DNA from: JAWKOK01 sp963765875
GTDB lineage: Bacteria > Chloroflexota > Anaerolineae > Caldilineales > Caldilineaceae
Assembly: GCA_963765875.1 (NCBI GenBank)
Contig: CAVXYK010000015.1
Span: 1 to 64,000, forward strand
Direction: 5' to 3'
DNA length: 64,000 nt
Part shown: one piece after another, positions 28,840 to 38,501 of the stretch
Layout of the letters: each line of letters starts with the position of its first letter
Numbering within the stretch: the stretch's first letter is position 1
Made by a program: the position numbers and the translations under genes
The notes under the pieces: model-generated
What the model saw: only the letters and a program-made list of their open reading frames with translations
Database searches by the model: none
Told to the model about the DNA's origin: nothing

Positions 28840-29325
28840 ATGCTCCCAGCCCTAGCCGCCGCCATCCATCGCACCCGTCAACACCATGCGCTTGAGCATG
28901 CGACCATCCATCTGTTGACGGCGCGCTTTCCAGGCCAACGATTCAGCGGCCTGAGTGACCCGTCGGGATTCACCCTACTTGCCGACATCGACGAAGTCGA
29001 TCTGCTGCGGGCTGTGGACGATGCGCTCCTGCGCTTGCAGGGTGGGCAAAAGGCGCTGGCCATTCACCCGAATTGTGGCACCAACCTTGCCACGACAGCA
29101 CTGCTTGCCACAGGCGCTGCGCTGGTGGGCAACCGCCGCAGCGGTCGGCTCGACCGACTTGCCACATCTCTGTTGCTTGTGTTGCTGGCGCTTGTTGTGG
29201 CCAAACCACTGGGCTACCGGCTGCAAGGCTACACGACGCTGGCCGATGTTGATGATCGCCGACTGGCCGATATCGGTCTACTGTTTGATGGAGTCAGCCG
29301 CGTCTATCGCGTGACTTTTGCGTAG
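28840..29325 (+). CDS. DUF6391-type small membrane protein
   Basis: 161 residues from the ATG at 28840; an upstream extension reads through the hairpin and is rejected. The N-terminus RQHHALEHATIHLLTARFPG is the recognisable motif of the DUF6391 family of cyanobacteria and Chloroflexota. A central acidic part (LLADIDEVDLLRAVDDALLRLQGG) and AIHPNCGTN precede two hydrophobic stretches (TTALLATGAALVG and LATSLLLVLLALVVAKPLG), predicted membrane helices. The conserved His and Glu suggest metal binding, but no function is known to me. Confidence 0.72.
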   Translation: MLPALAAAIHRTRQHHALEHATIHLLTARFPGQRFSGLSDPSGFTLLADIDEVDLLRAVDDALLRLQGGQKALAIHPNCGTNLATTALLATGAALVGNRRSGRLDRLATSLLLVLLALVVAKPLGYRLQGYTTLADVDDRRLADIGLLFDGVSRVYRVTFA

Positions 29326-29464
29326 ACGATTCCAAAAAACCAGCGTCCACGAAGGAAGACAAAGACATACGAAAAACAGATTCACGTTCCATACTTCGTC
29401 CTTTTCTTGTTTTCCTTCGTGGAAATTCGTGTCCCTTCGTGGATTTATCTTTTCTGCGCTAACC
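29325..29464. repeat. Miniature repeat element, CCACGAAGG core
   Basis: GATTCCAAAAAACCAGCGTC and CCACGAAGG on the left are matched inverted by CCTTCGTGGAAATTCGTG and CCCTTCGTGGAT on the right. It starts at the DUF6391 stop and ends 14 bp before holA. Confidence 0.65.
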
Positions 29465-29477
29465 ATCGGATACACTC

Positions 29478-30565
29478 GTGAACTATCTGCTCCTCAACGC
29501 CGATGAATTTCTCGCTACCCAACAGATTGCCGCGCTCAAAGAGGCCATGGGCGATGCGGAGATGGCTGATCTAAACACAGCCACTCTGGACGGTGCTCAG
29601 ACCTCCATCAGCCAGATTCTGGGCGAGGCGAGCATGATGCCCTTTCTTGCGCAGCGGCGTCTGATCATTGTGCGCGGTCTGCTGGCGTCGCTGGAGCGGC
29701 GTATGTCAGCCAGCAAGAGCACCGACAGCGCCGCCCATGCCGACGCAGCGCTATTGCTCAATAGCCTCGGCAAGATCGCCGACGCTACAGACCTTGTATT
29801 GATCGAGGAAAAGGCCATCGACAAGCGACGGCACCTCTGGAAGGGCTTCAGCCAGGGCGATGCTAATGCAGTCAAAGTCTCCGGCATTGCCGACCTGATA
29901 AAATCCGGAGATTTGACCGTCTCCGAGCAGAGCACGCCCGACGCCCGCGACATGCCCGCATGGATCCGCAAACGAGCGCAAGGCAAGGATATCTCCATAG
30001 AAGGTCATGCAATCCAGATGTTGGCCGAGTATGTCGGTCCCGATCTTCGTCAAATGGACAACGAGCTCGACAAGCTGGCCGCCTACGCCAGCGGACGTGC
30101 CATCAGTGGCGACGATGTGAAGCTGTTGGTCTCTGACGCCAGCGAAGCCGTGATCTGGAACCTCACCGATGCCTTGAGCCAACGCAACAGTCGCCTGGCC
30201 ATGCAGACCCTCTACGAGCTGCGCCGCAACGACGCCAACCCCTTCTACTTGCTGACCATGATGGCCCGCCAATACCGCATCATTATCAAGGTCAAAGAGG
30301 CCATGCATAGCGGCATGCGCAGCGAATATGAGATCGCCAAGCGGGTGAAGGAGAGCCCTTATCCTGTCAAGAAATCCATGGGCACGCGCGCAGTTACACT
30401 TTTGACCAACTGGATGCGATCATGGAACGCCTGCTCAGCGCAGACTTTGCCATGAAGACCGGCGCCATTCCCGACACAGAGATCGATCTGCTTATCGCCG
30501 GATTGACGCAGAAGCCGGAGCGTGCTGGGGCTGGACACAGATCGCGCCAGGGATTGCGTCCATGA
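29478..30565 (+). CDS. holA: DNA polymerase III subunit delta (frameshifted near the C-terminus)
   Basis: About 362 residues. The protein has the delta architecture: an N-terminal Rossmann-like ATPase-related domain starting NYLLLNADEFLATQQIAALK, the clamp-contact region with MMPFLAQRRLIIVRGL, the AWIRKRAQGKDISIEGHAIQML segment, and LRQMDNELDKLAAYASGRAI. The C-terminal collar helices continue in a second frame after an indel near 30385 (SYTFDQLDAIMERLLSADFAMKTGAI). The stop overlaps the recF ATG (ATGA). Delta opens the sliding clamp in the clamp loader and is essential, so the frameshift is almost certainly a sequence error. The start is GTG at 29478. Confidence 0.87.
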
Positions 30566-31830
30566 TCCTGTCCCACCTGTCGCTGACTCACTACCGCAAT
30601 TACGCCCATCTCGAACTCGACTTCGACGGCGGGCTGACCCTGCTCCAGGGCGAGAATGCCCAGGGCAAGACCAATTTGCTGGAGGCCATCTACTTCCTGG
30701 CCACCAGCAAACCGGTCCACGCCCAACATGAGCGTGAGGTCGTCGGCTGGCAGGCGGTCGACGAACCCATCCCCTACTGCCGCATCTCCGGCGAGGTGCA
30801 AAATCACCCGGACTCACCCCAGCGCCCACTGACGCTGGAGGTGTTGCTGACGCAGCGTGAAAACGGCACAAATTTCAAGAAGCAGGTAAAGATCAACGGC
30901 GTCCCCAAGCGTAGCATGGACCTGGTCGGCACCATGCGCGCTGTGCTCTTCCTGCCCGAGGACATCAAGTTGGTATCCGGCGGGCCGGGCGAGCGGCGGC
31001 GCTATCTCGACATTGCCCTCTGCCAGATCGACCGCGACTACTGCCGCACGCTCTCCGCTTTCCAAAAGGTGATCACCCAACGCAATAGCTTGCTCAAGGC
31101 GCTGCGCGAGCAAGGGGCCGATCCCGGCTCGACCTCCACCGGCGCACAACTGGACTTCTGGGATGAACGACTGGTTACCCAGGGCAGCCGCGTCATGACC
31201 CGACGGACGTCCTTCATCAGCGAACTAGAAGCCATCGCAGCCCAACGCCACAGCGAACTGACCGGCGAATCAGAACAGCTCGCCCTCCAATATGTGCCCA
31301 GCTTCAACTTGGGGTTCCTCTCAGAGCCGGACTATCTTCTGCTCAAAGAAGGCTCGTTAAGCACGGAAGCATACGCCGGTCAACACCGTCTGCTGAACAA
31401 CGACGAGATGGCCGAGCAGTATCACGCCCGGTTGCAGCAGCGACGGTCCAGAGAGATTGGCGCCGGCAACACGCTCTACGGTCCGCATCGAGATGATCTG
31501 CGATTGCTGGCCAATGGACGCGACCTACGCCTCTACGGCAGTCGCGGCCAGCAGCGCACGGCAGCACTCTCTCTCAAGTTGGCCGAAGTTCACACTATGG
31601 CCGAAGCCGGCGGCAGTACACCACTGCTTCTACTCGACGACGTCATGAGCGAACTGGATGCCCGGCGTCGCAGTACCCTGTTGTCGGCGCTGGACGGTGT
31701 GCGCCAGGCCATCCTCACCACCACCGACTGGGACGATTTCACCCCCGAGTTTCGAGACCGGGCCCAGTTATTTCAGGTGTCAGGTGCATCGGTCAGGCCG
31801 ATAGAACGCGGGCGACGCGGATTGGACTGA
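30562..31830 (+). CDS. recF: DNA replication/repair protein RecF
   Basis: 422 residues, slightly longer than E. coli RecF. Walker A is GENAQGKTNLLEAIYFLATSK near residue 30. The family segment LFLPEDIKLVSGGPGERRRYLDI follows, then the ABC-type signature GSRGQQRTAALSLKLAEV and Walker B PLLLLDDVMSELD. It loads RecA at single-strand gaps. The start overlaps the holA stop, so the two replication/repair genes are co-translated. The last 30 residues are Arg-rich and variable. Confidence 0.94.
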   Translation: MILSHLSLTHYRNYAHLELDFDGGLTLLQGENAQGKTNLLEAIYFLATSKPVHAQHEREVVGWQAVDEPIPYCRISGEVQNHPDSPQRPLTLEVLLTQRENGTNFKKQVKINGVPKRSMDLVGTMRAVLFLPEDIKLVSGGPGERRRYLDIALCQIDRDYCRTLSAFQKVITQRNSLLKALREQGADPGSTSTGAQLDFWDERLVTQGSRVMTRRTSFISELEAIAAQRHSELTGESEQLALQYVPSFNLGFLSEPDYLLLKEGSLSTEAYAGQHRLLNNDEMAEQYHARLQQRRSREIGAGNTLYGPHRDDLRLLANGRDLRLYGSRGQQRTAALSLKLAEVHTMAEAGGSTPLLLLDDVMSELDARRRSTLLSALDGVRQAILTTTDWDDFTPEFRDRAQLFQVSGASVRPIERGRRGLD

Positions 31831-31924
31831 TCTACGCGGATTCCTTTTCGGCCTCCAATATTCTGCCGCATAGGCTGGCAATGCTTGTTTATGGTATTCC
31901 GGCTGCGCAATTGCCCATTGATCG

Positions 31925-31942
31925 TACATCTACATTGATGTA
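31925..31942. promoter_or_regulatory. Candidate autoregulatory operator of the toxin-antitoxin pair
   Basis: TACATC (31925-31930) and GATGTA (31937-31942) form a short palindrome 54 bp before the antitoxin start. Ribbon-helix-helix antitoxins commonly bind such sites; this is inferred from position only. Confidence 0.35.
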
Positions 31943-31995
31943 TACTTTTCTCATAGAAACAAATGTTGGCGACTGTTTAATCGAAGGAGGCGACA

Positions 31996-32319
31996 ATGGC
32001 AGAACGTATGCATCGAACCCAGGTTTTATTGGAACCGGCACAACATGAATGGTTGGTTGGATTAGCGCGAACTGAAGAGCGCAGTGTTTCAGATCTCATC
32101 CGTGAGATGGTGGATCACCAGATCCAAGAGCGAGAACTAGAGGCTGAAGCAACCAAGCAACGACAACTGATAGCGTTGGCGAGAATCGCGCAGCGATGTG
32201 AAGAGATGGTTGAGGAAATGGGCGGACAACCGATTATTGTTAAAGGTACGGATGTAATCGATCTCATTCGGGAGGAGCGCAGTGCCGAAACCTTCGAAAC
32301 GCTCACCGGTCGTCGTTGA
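31996..32319 (+). CDS. Ribbon-helix-helix (CopG-like) antitoxin
   Basis: 107 residues. The N-terminal RHH motif is MHRTQVLLEPAQHEWLVGLARTEERSVSDLIREMVDHQI, a beta strand followed by two helices, as in CopG/Arc DNA-binding antitoxins. The rest is a charged helix and a C-terminal tail (VIDLIREERSAETFETL) likely to wrap the toxin. AAGGAGG precedes the ATG. The end overlaps the PIN gene by 38 bp, the usual antitoxin-toxin arrangement. Confidence 0.82.
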   Translation: MAERMHRTQVLLEPAQHEWLVGLARTEERSVSDLIREMVDHQIQERELEAEATKQRQLIALARIAQRCEEMVEEMGGQPIIVKGTDVIDLIREERSAETFETLTGRR

Positions 32320-32737
32320 TGCCAATATCGCGGTTTGGGCCGTGGTACCCACAGACAGATTTCGGTCCGCCATCGCGTTGTTCGCAGACTGGCGGCAGAA
32401 TGATGCTATGCTCTGTGCACCCGCTCTTTGGCTACCCGAATGTACGTCAGCCATTCGCCAATATGTCTATGCCGGTGAATTGTCGCACGAAAAGGAAGCC
32501 GTGGTCCTCAGAAATCTGTTTGAACTAGAAGTACAGATAGTCGAAGCCACTCAGTTACGTTGTGAAAAGGCCCTACAGTGGGCCCATAAGCTCGGTCAAT
32601 CAAAGGCGTACGACGGATTCTACGTAGCCCTTGCCGAAGAATTTGAAACGCTGTTCTACACCGCTGACAAACGACTCGCCAACAGCGCTCGCCAAGCCGG
32701 TGCTGAATGGGTACGCTATGTCACTGTTGACGGCTAA
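32282..32737 (+). CDS. PIN-domain ribonuclease toxin (VapC family)
   Basis: 151 residues from the GTG at 32282, with GGAGG just upstream. The acidic PIN residues are visible: VVVDANIAVW (first Asp), LPECTSAIR (Glu), YDGFYVALAEE (Asp) and FYTADKRLA (final Asp), giving a complete metal-binding set. VapC toxins cleave tRNA or rRNA and are neutralised by the partner antitoxin. The pair sits between recF and coaX as a small accessory insertion. The target is not predictable. Confidence 0.87.
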   Translation: MPKPSKRSPVVVDANIAVWAVVPTDRFRSAIALFADWRQNDAMLCAPALWLPECTSAIRQYVYAGELSHEKEAVVLRNLFELEVQIVEATQLRCEKALQWAHKLGQSKAYDGFYVALAEEFETLFYTADKRLANSARQAGAEWVRYVTVDG

Positions 32738-32775
32738 TTTCGAAACGTCTGCACGCTGCCCTCATGGAGGTACCC

Positions 32776-33558
32776 ATGCTACTCTGCATCGACATCGGCA
32801 ACACAAACATCATGCTCGGCCTCTATGAAGGCGAAGAACTCGGTCCCCACTGGCGCATGGCTACCATCCGCGAGCGCATGCCCGACGAATTTGCCATCCA
32901 GTTGTTGGCGTTGCTCGACCATGCCGGAATTGCGCCGCAACAGATCGACGGCGTAGCGTTGGCGTCGGGTGTGCCTACGTTGACGCAGCGATGGTGTGAA
33001 GTCTGCCGCCGCTACCTCGACCGAGAGCCGATGGTGGTCCACAGCGGCATGAAGACGGGTCTGACCATCCTCTACGACAACCCTAACGCGGTCGGAGCCG
33101 ATCGCGTGGTCGATGCCGTGGCCGCCTACACGTTCTATGGCGGCCCGCTGATCATCGTCGACTTCGGCACGGCGACCACGTTTGAAGCGGTGACCGCGGC
33201 AGGCGAGTATCTGGGCGGGGCCATTGCCCCTGGTGTCGGCGTTGCGGCCGATGCACTGGCTCAGCGCGCCGCACGTCTGCCAACGGTTGACATCGCACAG
33301 CCCCCATCGCCCATCGGTCGCAACACCGTCCACTCTATGCAGTCGGGCCTTTTCTACGGCTACGTCGGTCTGGTCGAAGGCATGGTGGCCCGCTTCAAAG
33401 CTGAGTTGGATACAGACGCCCAGGTCATCGGTACCGGCGGCCTGGCCCCGCTCTTCGCCGGCGGGACCAATGTGCTCGATATCATCGCTCCCTGGCTCAC
33501 GCTGGATGGGCTGCGACTGGTCTACGAGATGAATCGGAGAGATTTTGTCACAGATTGA
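32776..33558 (+). CDS. coaX: Type III pantothenate kinase
   Basis: 260 residues. The start at 32776 has GGAGG five bases upstream. The ASKHA-fold phosphate motif is LCIDIGNTNIMLGL. YDNPNAVGADRVVDAVAA follows and contains the catalytic Asp, and IIVDFGTATTFEAV is the second phosphate loop. YLGGAIAPGVGVAADAL and GTGGLAPLF complete the pattern. It phosphorylates pantothenate, the first step of coenzyme A synthesis. It lies in the same run as coaBC, which catalyses steps two and three. Confidence 0.94.
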   Translation: MLLCIDIGNTNIMLGLYEGEELGPHWRMATIRERMPDEFAIQLLALLDHAGIAPQQIDGVALASGVPTLTQRWCEVCRRYLDREPMVVHSGMKTGLTILYDNPNAVGADRVVDAVAAYTFYGGPLIIVDFGTATTFEAVTAAGEYLGGAIAPGVGVAADALAQRAARLPTVDIAQPPSPIGRNTVHSMQSGLFYGYVGLVEGMVARFKAELDTDAQVIGTGGLAPLFAGGTNVLDIIAPWLTLDGLRLVYEMNRRDFVTD

Positions 33559-33644
33559 CACTGATAAATAACTGATATTCACAGATGATATTTAAGCCGC
33601 TCCTTTGCGATCAGACCTTCTCTGTGGTTATCTGAAATCATCTG

Positions 33645-33768
33645 TGACTGTACTGCAAATAGGTCTTTTTCACCACAGAGACACGGAGGAGGCACAGAGG
33701 TTCACAGAGGAAAATGCTCTGATTATCTATGTCCATCCGTGGCAAATTTTAGTTTTGCAGCAGAGTCA
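33645..33768. repeat. Miniature repeat element, TGACTC-type ends, CACCACAGAG core
   Basis: The left end TGACTGTACTGCAAATAGG and right end TAGTTTTGCAGCAGAGTCA are inverted copies. The core has CACCACAGAGACACGGAGG, GGCACAGAGGTTCACAGAGG and GATTATCTATGTCCATCCG. It fills most of the coaX-coaBC gap. Confidence 0.8.
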
Positions 33769-33791
33769 TCTGTGAAAAAAAGGAACCCACA

Positions 33792-35009
33792 ATGACCTCA
33801 ACCCCTCTCAATGGCAAGCAGATCGTCCTGGGCGTGACCGGCAGTATCGCCTGTTACAAGGCCGCCGATCTGGCCAGTAAGTTGAGCCAGGCCGGCGCGA
33901 CAGTCGACACGATCCTGACCAGCGGCGCGACCCAGTTTATCTCGCCGCTCACATTTCAGTCTGTGACCGGTCGTCGCGCCTATGTTGATGACGATCTCTG
34001 GGGATCAGAATCTCATGTCTTGCATGTTGGGCTTGGTCACACGGCGGATCTGATCGTGATTGCGCCGGCTACAGCCAATACGTTGGCCAAGCTGGCCAAC
34101 GGGCTGGCTGACAACTTGCTCACGGTGACAGCCTTGGCTGCCACCTGCCCGCTATTAGTGGCTCCTGCCATGGATGCGGGCATGTATTCTCATGCCGCAA
34201 CTCAGGAAAATGTCAAGCGATTGCAGGACCGAGGCGTTGTGGTGGTTGGTCCGGAAGAGGGTCATCTGGCATCTGGACTGGTGGCTAAGGGACGTATGAC
34301 CGAACCCCTGGATCTGCTGGGGGCGATCCGGCGTCTGCTGGCTCGCAACGGCCCGCTTGCCGGGCGCAAGGTCGTGGTGACGGCCGGGGGCACGCGCGAG
34401 CCGCTCGATCCCGTGCGATTTATCGGCAATCGCTCGTCGGGCAAGCAAGGTTATGCCTTGGCTCAGGCAGCGCTCGATCTGGGCGCGGAGGTGACGCTGA
34501 TCAGCAGCATGCAGTTGCCGGCCCCGATGGGCGCAACCATGCTGCCGGTCAACACGGCATTGGAGATGCACAACGCTGTTCTGGCCGAGTCGCTAGACGC
34601 TGACGCCTTACTCATGGCAGCAGCCGTGGCTGATTTTCGCCCAGCCGAGGTCAGCAATCAGAAAATCAAGAAAGGCGGCGGCGTGCCGACAATCACGCTG
34701 GCGCGTAACCCTGACATTCTTGCCGAGGTTGCGGACCGGAAGCAACGGTCCGGCCTTCCGCGGGTGACCGTCGGTTTCGCAGCAGAGACGCAAGACCTGC
34801 TGGCCAATGCCCAATCTAAACTGGAACGCAAGGGGTTGGACCTGATCGCGGCCAACGATGTTGGCGCTAGCGACGCAGGCTTTGCGGTGGACACCAATCG
34901 CGTCACGTTGTTGTACGGAGATGGACGCAGTGAGACACTGCCGCTACTGGAGAAGGATGAGGTTGCTCAAACGATAATCGCTCGCGTCGAGGAATTACTG
35001 ACGGCATAG
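33792..35009 (+). CDS. coaBC: Bifunctional phosphopantothenoylcysteine decarboxylase/phosphopantothenate-cysteine ligase
   Basis: 405 residues. The N-terminal flavoprotein decarboxylase has VLGVTGSIACYKAADLASKL, the active-site His in HVGLGHTADLIVIAPATANTLAKLANGLADNLL, and the substrate clamp segment LVAPAMDAGMYSH. The C-terminal ligase starts at KVVVTAGGTREPLDPVRFIGNRSSGKQG and has AAVADFRP and the KIKK motif. FAAETQDLL and ANDVG are the usual terminal blocks. It converts 4-phosphopantothenate plus cysteine to phosphopantetheine. AGGA precedes the ATG. Confidence 0.95.
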   Translation: MTSTPLNGKQIVLGVTGSIACYKAADLASKLSQAGATVDTILTSGATQFISPLTFQSVTGRRAYVDDDLWGSESHVLHVGLGHTADLIVIAPATANTLAKLANGLADNLLTVTALAATCPLLVAPAMDAGMYSHAATQENVKRLQDRGVVVVGPEEGHLASGLVAKGRMTEPLDLLGAIRRLLARNGPLAGRKVVVTAGGTREPLDPVRFIGNRSSGKQGYALAQAALDLGAEVTLISSMQLPAPMGATMLPVNTALEMHNAVLAESLDADALLMAAAVADFRPAEVSNQKIKKGGGVPTITLARNPDILAEVADRKQRSGLPRVTVGFAAETQDLLANAQSKLERKGLDLIAANDVGASDAGFAVDTNRVTLLYGDGRSETLPLLEKDEVAQTIIARVEELLTA

Positions 35010-35108
35010 AGGAAAACAGCGTCACCCCCCATAGATCCCAAAGAGCCGACCCACTCAGACATATCCTGAGCGTAGTCGAAGAGATGACAACAACCCAAAG
35101 ATACAACA

Positions 35109-37325
35109 CTACTCGATATCGAGAATATCTTCGTCCTGAGCGCTGTGCACAAGCAACACTGACCCGATTCTCGACATGAGCAATTCGATTCCGCTGCAAT
35201 ATTGCTCCACGCCCACATGTGAAGGCATCTTCAGACCGAGCAACGTGAGATCGGTCTCCATGCTCCACGCCTCCATGACATCACCAATGGTCTGGCTTTC
35301 AGGGTCGCGCACAATGATGACCGGCTCCGCCACCACTCGCACGGCGGCCAAGGTCTGCTTCATGTGCGTCATTGTCTGGTCACGTCCGTCTTCGTTGTCG
35401 ATCACGCGAATCAGCCGGATCTTGGCGCCAGGCCAAGAATCACGACGGCGAACGATGATGTAGGCGAGCAACAGCATCAGATCAGCATTGCCGCCGCGAC
35501 CAGCCCACCAGACATCGACAATCTTGCGTTGCCCATATCCTCGTTCGCTGTCATAGCGAAGAAAGAGTGCTGATTTACGCAGGGCCATCAGATCTTGCGC
35601 CAGCGAAATCTGTTTGCTTCGCCCGTCTGACTCGCGGCTCCAGCCCATTAGCACGGTGTTAGCCTCAAGTCCGCCTACACCATGTGCCTGAGCGATTGTC
35701 AGCGCACCCGAAAAGAACTCCGGCACGACATCGGCCTGGGCGAAGGCCATCATGCGTCTGTCCTGGATATAACTATGTATGCGTTTGCGCGCAGTCTCCC
35801 GCAGGCCCTGTCCGGCCAACTGGCTGACGTCGCCGATCAGCAACTGCGTGAACGTGACGATGCCCTGACCGGAACTAAGCCAATGTGCAACCTCAACCAG
35901 TTGTTCCCGGTTATGGGGCTGCCCGGTGAAGACCAAAATGTTAGGTCGCCAATTCTTGGCATGAAAGCCCCGCTGTTCCAAATTTAGCAATGAGTAGCGC
36001 GCCAGCGTGAACCAGATGCCATTACGGACATCGCCCCAGGTTCTGGACAGCGATCGCCGCTCAAGAAAGAACCAGATGCCATAGCTAATCACAATGGCGA
36101 TAACTGTAGCCATCGGATTGATCAGGAACATGACACCGTAACAGCCTATGGCGCCGAGAATCGATACGCCCCAGTGAATATTGAATCGAGGCCGATAACT
36201 GGGATTGCCGACCCATTTCTCGATTCCCGCCACCAGATTGGTCATGCCGTACGTGTTGAGGAAAAACATCGTGATGACGGGTGCAACAAAGTTGAGATCA
36301 CCCAGCCAGACCACGCTGATAGCGATAGCAATCGTAATCAGTACGGCCATACGCGGCTCGGTCGCGCTGCCTAGCGTTGCCCCAAGTTTGCGCGGCACAA
36401 TGCCGTCAAATGCCAGCGCCTGTAACACTCGCGGCGCTGCAATGACGCTACCCAATGCCGACGAGAGCGTCGCAGCCCAGACACCGATCAGCACCAGCGC
36501 CGGCCATCGAGCAATGTCCTGCATGATCAGATTGTTGGAAATAAGCTCCTTAGGCGTACCATGCAAACTGAGCCAAATCACAGCAGCAAGGTAGATCACA
36601 GACGTGACCAAGATTGAAGCCAGCGTGCCCTGTGGAATGCTCTTGCTCGGGTTTTTCAGATCCCCGGACATACTGGCGCCGACAGTGATACCAGTTACAG
36701 CGGGGAAGAAGACAGCAAAAACAGTCCAGAACGACTGATTTTCCGTGAAGTTGGCTGTCAGTGTCGGTGTAATAATAGAATCCCAGCCGCCAAGGAAGAA
36801 AGAGATTAGCGCAGCCACCAGTGCAGCCAGTACCACGTACTGGATACGAAGCGCGAAGTCAGCCCCCACGTAGGCGATGATGCCAAAGATCAAGACCAGC
36901 ACCGTCGTGATCAGCCGCGCATCGACAGGCTGGAAGTAGGGTAACGACTGCAATGCTTCCGTAAAACCGATCAGGTAGAATGCAACTGAAATCGCCTGTG
37001 AAAGATAGAGTGGGATACCAATGGCGCCGCCGATCTCCAGTCCTAGGGAACGAGAGATCAGGTAGTAATTGCCACCGGTCCGAACATTCATGCTGGTGGC
37101 AATGGCAGACAATGACAGACCGGTGAGCAACGTGATCGCGTTGGAAATCAGCACGATGGAGACTGCGCCGATCAGACCGGCCTGGCCAACTACCCATCCT
37201 GTGCGAAGGAAGAGAATCAGGCCGAGAATTGTCAGTACATTGGGGGTGAAAACGCCGGCGAATGTACCAAATCGCCCTTTTGCAACTTCGTCAGCGATGG
37301 GTGCTGTAGTCGGCTGAACTGCCAT
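35109..37325 (-). CDS. APC-superfamily transporter resembling cation-chloride cotransporters (SLC12 type)
   Basis: About 738 residues: roughly twelve membrane helices (about 30-450) and a long cytoplasmic C-terminal domain (about 460-738). TM1 has the broken-helix motif GVFTPNVLTILGLILFLRTGWVVGQAGL, very like Na-K-Cl cotransporters. NVRTGGNYYLISRSLGLEIGGAIGI and GASMSGDLKNPSKSIPQGT are also SLC12-like. The C-terminal domain contains ILVFTGQPHNREQLVEVA and alpha/beta repeats reminiscent of the regulatory domain of that family. It probably moves ions or amino acids by cotransport. The start is ATG 37325 or TTG 37334. It directly follows mltG. Confidence 0.85.
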   Translation of the reverse strand: MAVQPTTAPIADEVAKGRFGTFAGVFTPNVLTILGLILFLRTGWVVGQAGLIGAVSIVLISNAITLLTGLSLSAIATSMNVRTGGNYYLISRSLGLEIGGAIGIPLYLSQAISVAFYLIGFTEALQSLPYFQPVDARLITTVLVLIFGIIAYVGADFALRIQYVVLAALVAALISFFLGGWDSIITPTLTANFTENQSFWTVFAVFFPAVTGITVGASMSGDLKNPSKSIPQGTLASILVTSVIYLAAVIWLSLHGTPKELISNNLIMQDIARWPALVLIGVWAATLSSALGSVIAAPRVLQALAFDGIVPRKLGATLGSATEPRMAVLITIAIAISVVWLGDLNFVAPVITMFFLNTYGMTNLVAGIEKWVGNPSYRPRFNIHWGVSILGAIGCYGVMFLINPMATVIAIVISYGIWFFLERRSLSRTWGDVRNGIWFTLARYSLLNLEQRGFHAKNWRPNILVFTGQPHNREQLVEVAHWLSSGQGIVTFTQLLIGDVSQLAGQGLRETARKRIHSYIQDRRMMAFAQADVVPEFFSGALTIAQAHGVGGLEANTVLMGWSRESDGRSKQISLAQDLMALRKSALFLRYDSERGYGQRKIVDVWWAGRGGNADLMLLLAYIIVRRRDSWPGAKIRLIRVIDNEDGRDQTMTHMKQTLAAVRVVAEPVIIVRDPESQTIGDVMEAWSMETDLTLLGLKMPSHVGVEQYCSGIELLMSRIGSVLLVHSAQDEDILDIE

Positions 37326-37339
37326 ATTTTTCAATCAAC

Positions 37340-38485
37340 CTATTGTCCGCCCAGGTAACGACGTACGTTTTCCTGGTGCTCTTCGAATGTATTGGCAAAA
37401 ACATGGGCGCCGCTGCCGTCGGGCAGGGCAACGAAGTAGAGATAGTCATGATTGTCGGGAAAGAGCACGGCCTCGATGCTGGCCAGACCCGGACTGGCAA
37501 TCGGACCCGGCGGCAGCCCGGCGTAGAGATAGGTGTTGTACGGGCTATCGACGCCTGCATATTCCTCCAGGAAGACCGGTGTCTTCCACCATTGGCCGCT
37601 CTCCGGCTGGTAGCCCATGGCATATTGGACAGTGGGATCGGCATCTAGCTTCATTCCGTTGTCCAGACGATTTAGATAGACTGCGGCGATGGCCGGCCGC
37701 TCCTCGGCGACCACGGCCTCACGCTCTACGATGCTGGCCATGGTCAACACCGCATAGAGATCCATCTGCGTCGTGCCCTGGGCAATGGCATCTTCGTAAC
37801 GCGGCAATACCTTCTCGGCGAATGTATCCAACTGACGCGTCAACAGGTCTTCGGCGGTGGCATCAGCCGCCGCGATTTCATAGGTGTCGGGAAAGAGGTA
37901 GCCTTCCAAACCGACACCGGCCGGTCGCTCCTGTAGGAATAGATATCGACTCGGATCAAGTCCGCTAAGATCGCCGAGCGCCGTCTTCTCGGCATATCGC
38001 TCCGCCTGAATCGAATCATCGCCCTCACCGAACAGGTCCTGTTCAATCAACAGCTCGGTGATCTGCTCGTTACGCCATCCTTCAGGAATCGTCACGCTGA
38101 CGCTGGAAGCACGCGCATCCTGCAATGCAGATGCAATCTCCTTCAGCGACATCGATGGATTTAATGCAAAGGTCCCTGCCTCAAGACGATCATCCAAGCC
38201 GTTGACACGCACATAGGCCTCAAAGAGCAGATCATCGCCAATCAGGCCCGCGCTCTGCAAGTTGCTGCCGATCTGGCGCGCCGGGGTTCCCGGTTCGACC
38301 ACGAAGCGGACAGATGTGTCGTCAATGCTGTGTGGAATCGATAGTTCGTCCTGATTCGAGGCCAAATAGACGCCCAGCATACGTTCGCCGCCGCTGCTGC
38401 AACCGACAAGCAAAACGACTACAAAGAGCGCAGAAATCACTCGGGTTACCACCGAAGGGAGAACTTTGAGCTTTAGATGGTACAT
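37340..38485 (-). CDS. mltG: Endolytic murein transglycosylase MltG
   Basis: About 381 residues, with an N-terminal hydrophobic segment (VISALFVVVLLVGCSSG) that could be a TM anchor or lipoprotein signal with Cys. A LysM-like domain (VEPGTPARQIGSNLQSAGLI) is followed by the YceG/MltG core with YLFPDTYEI, the catalytic Glu in TMASIVEREAVVAEERPAIAAVYLNRL, and DPTVQYAMG. PYNTYLYAGLPPGPIASPGL completes the family signature. It cleaves nascent glycan strands at the membrane surface and sets their length. The exact start is uncertain because upstream Met codons overlap the epimerase gene. Confidence 0.9.
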   Translation of the reverse strand: MYHLKLKVLPSVVTRVISALFVVVLLVGCSSGGERMLGVYLASNQDELSIPHSIDDTSVRFVVEPGTPARQIGSNLQSAGLIGDDLLFEAYVRVNGLDDRLEAGTFALNPSMSLKEIASALQDARASSVSVTIPEGWRNEQITELLIEQDLFGEGDDSIQAERYAEKTALGDLSGLDPSRYLFLQERPAGVGLEGYLFPDTYEIAAADATAEDLLTRQLDTFAEKVLPRYEDAIAQGTTQMDLYAVLTMASIVEREAVVAEERPAIAAVYLNRLDNGMKLDADPTVQYAMGYQPESGQWWKTPVFLEEYAGVDSPYNTYLYAGLPPGPIASPGLASIEAVLFPDNHDYLYFVALPDGSGAHVFANTFEEHQENVRRYLGGQ

Positions 38486-38501
38486 TTTCAAAGAAAAAAT
38501 C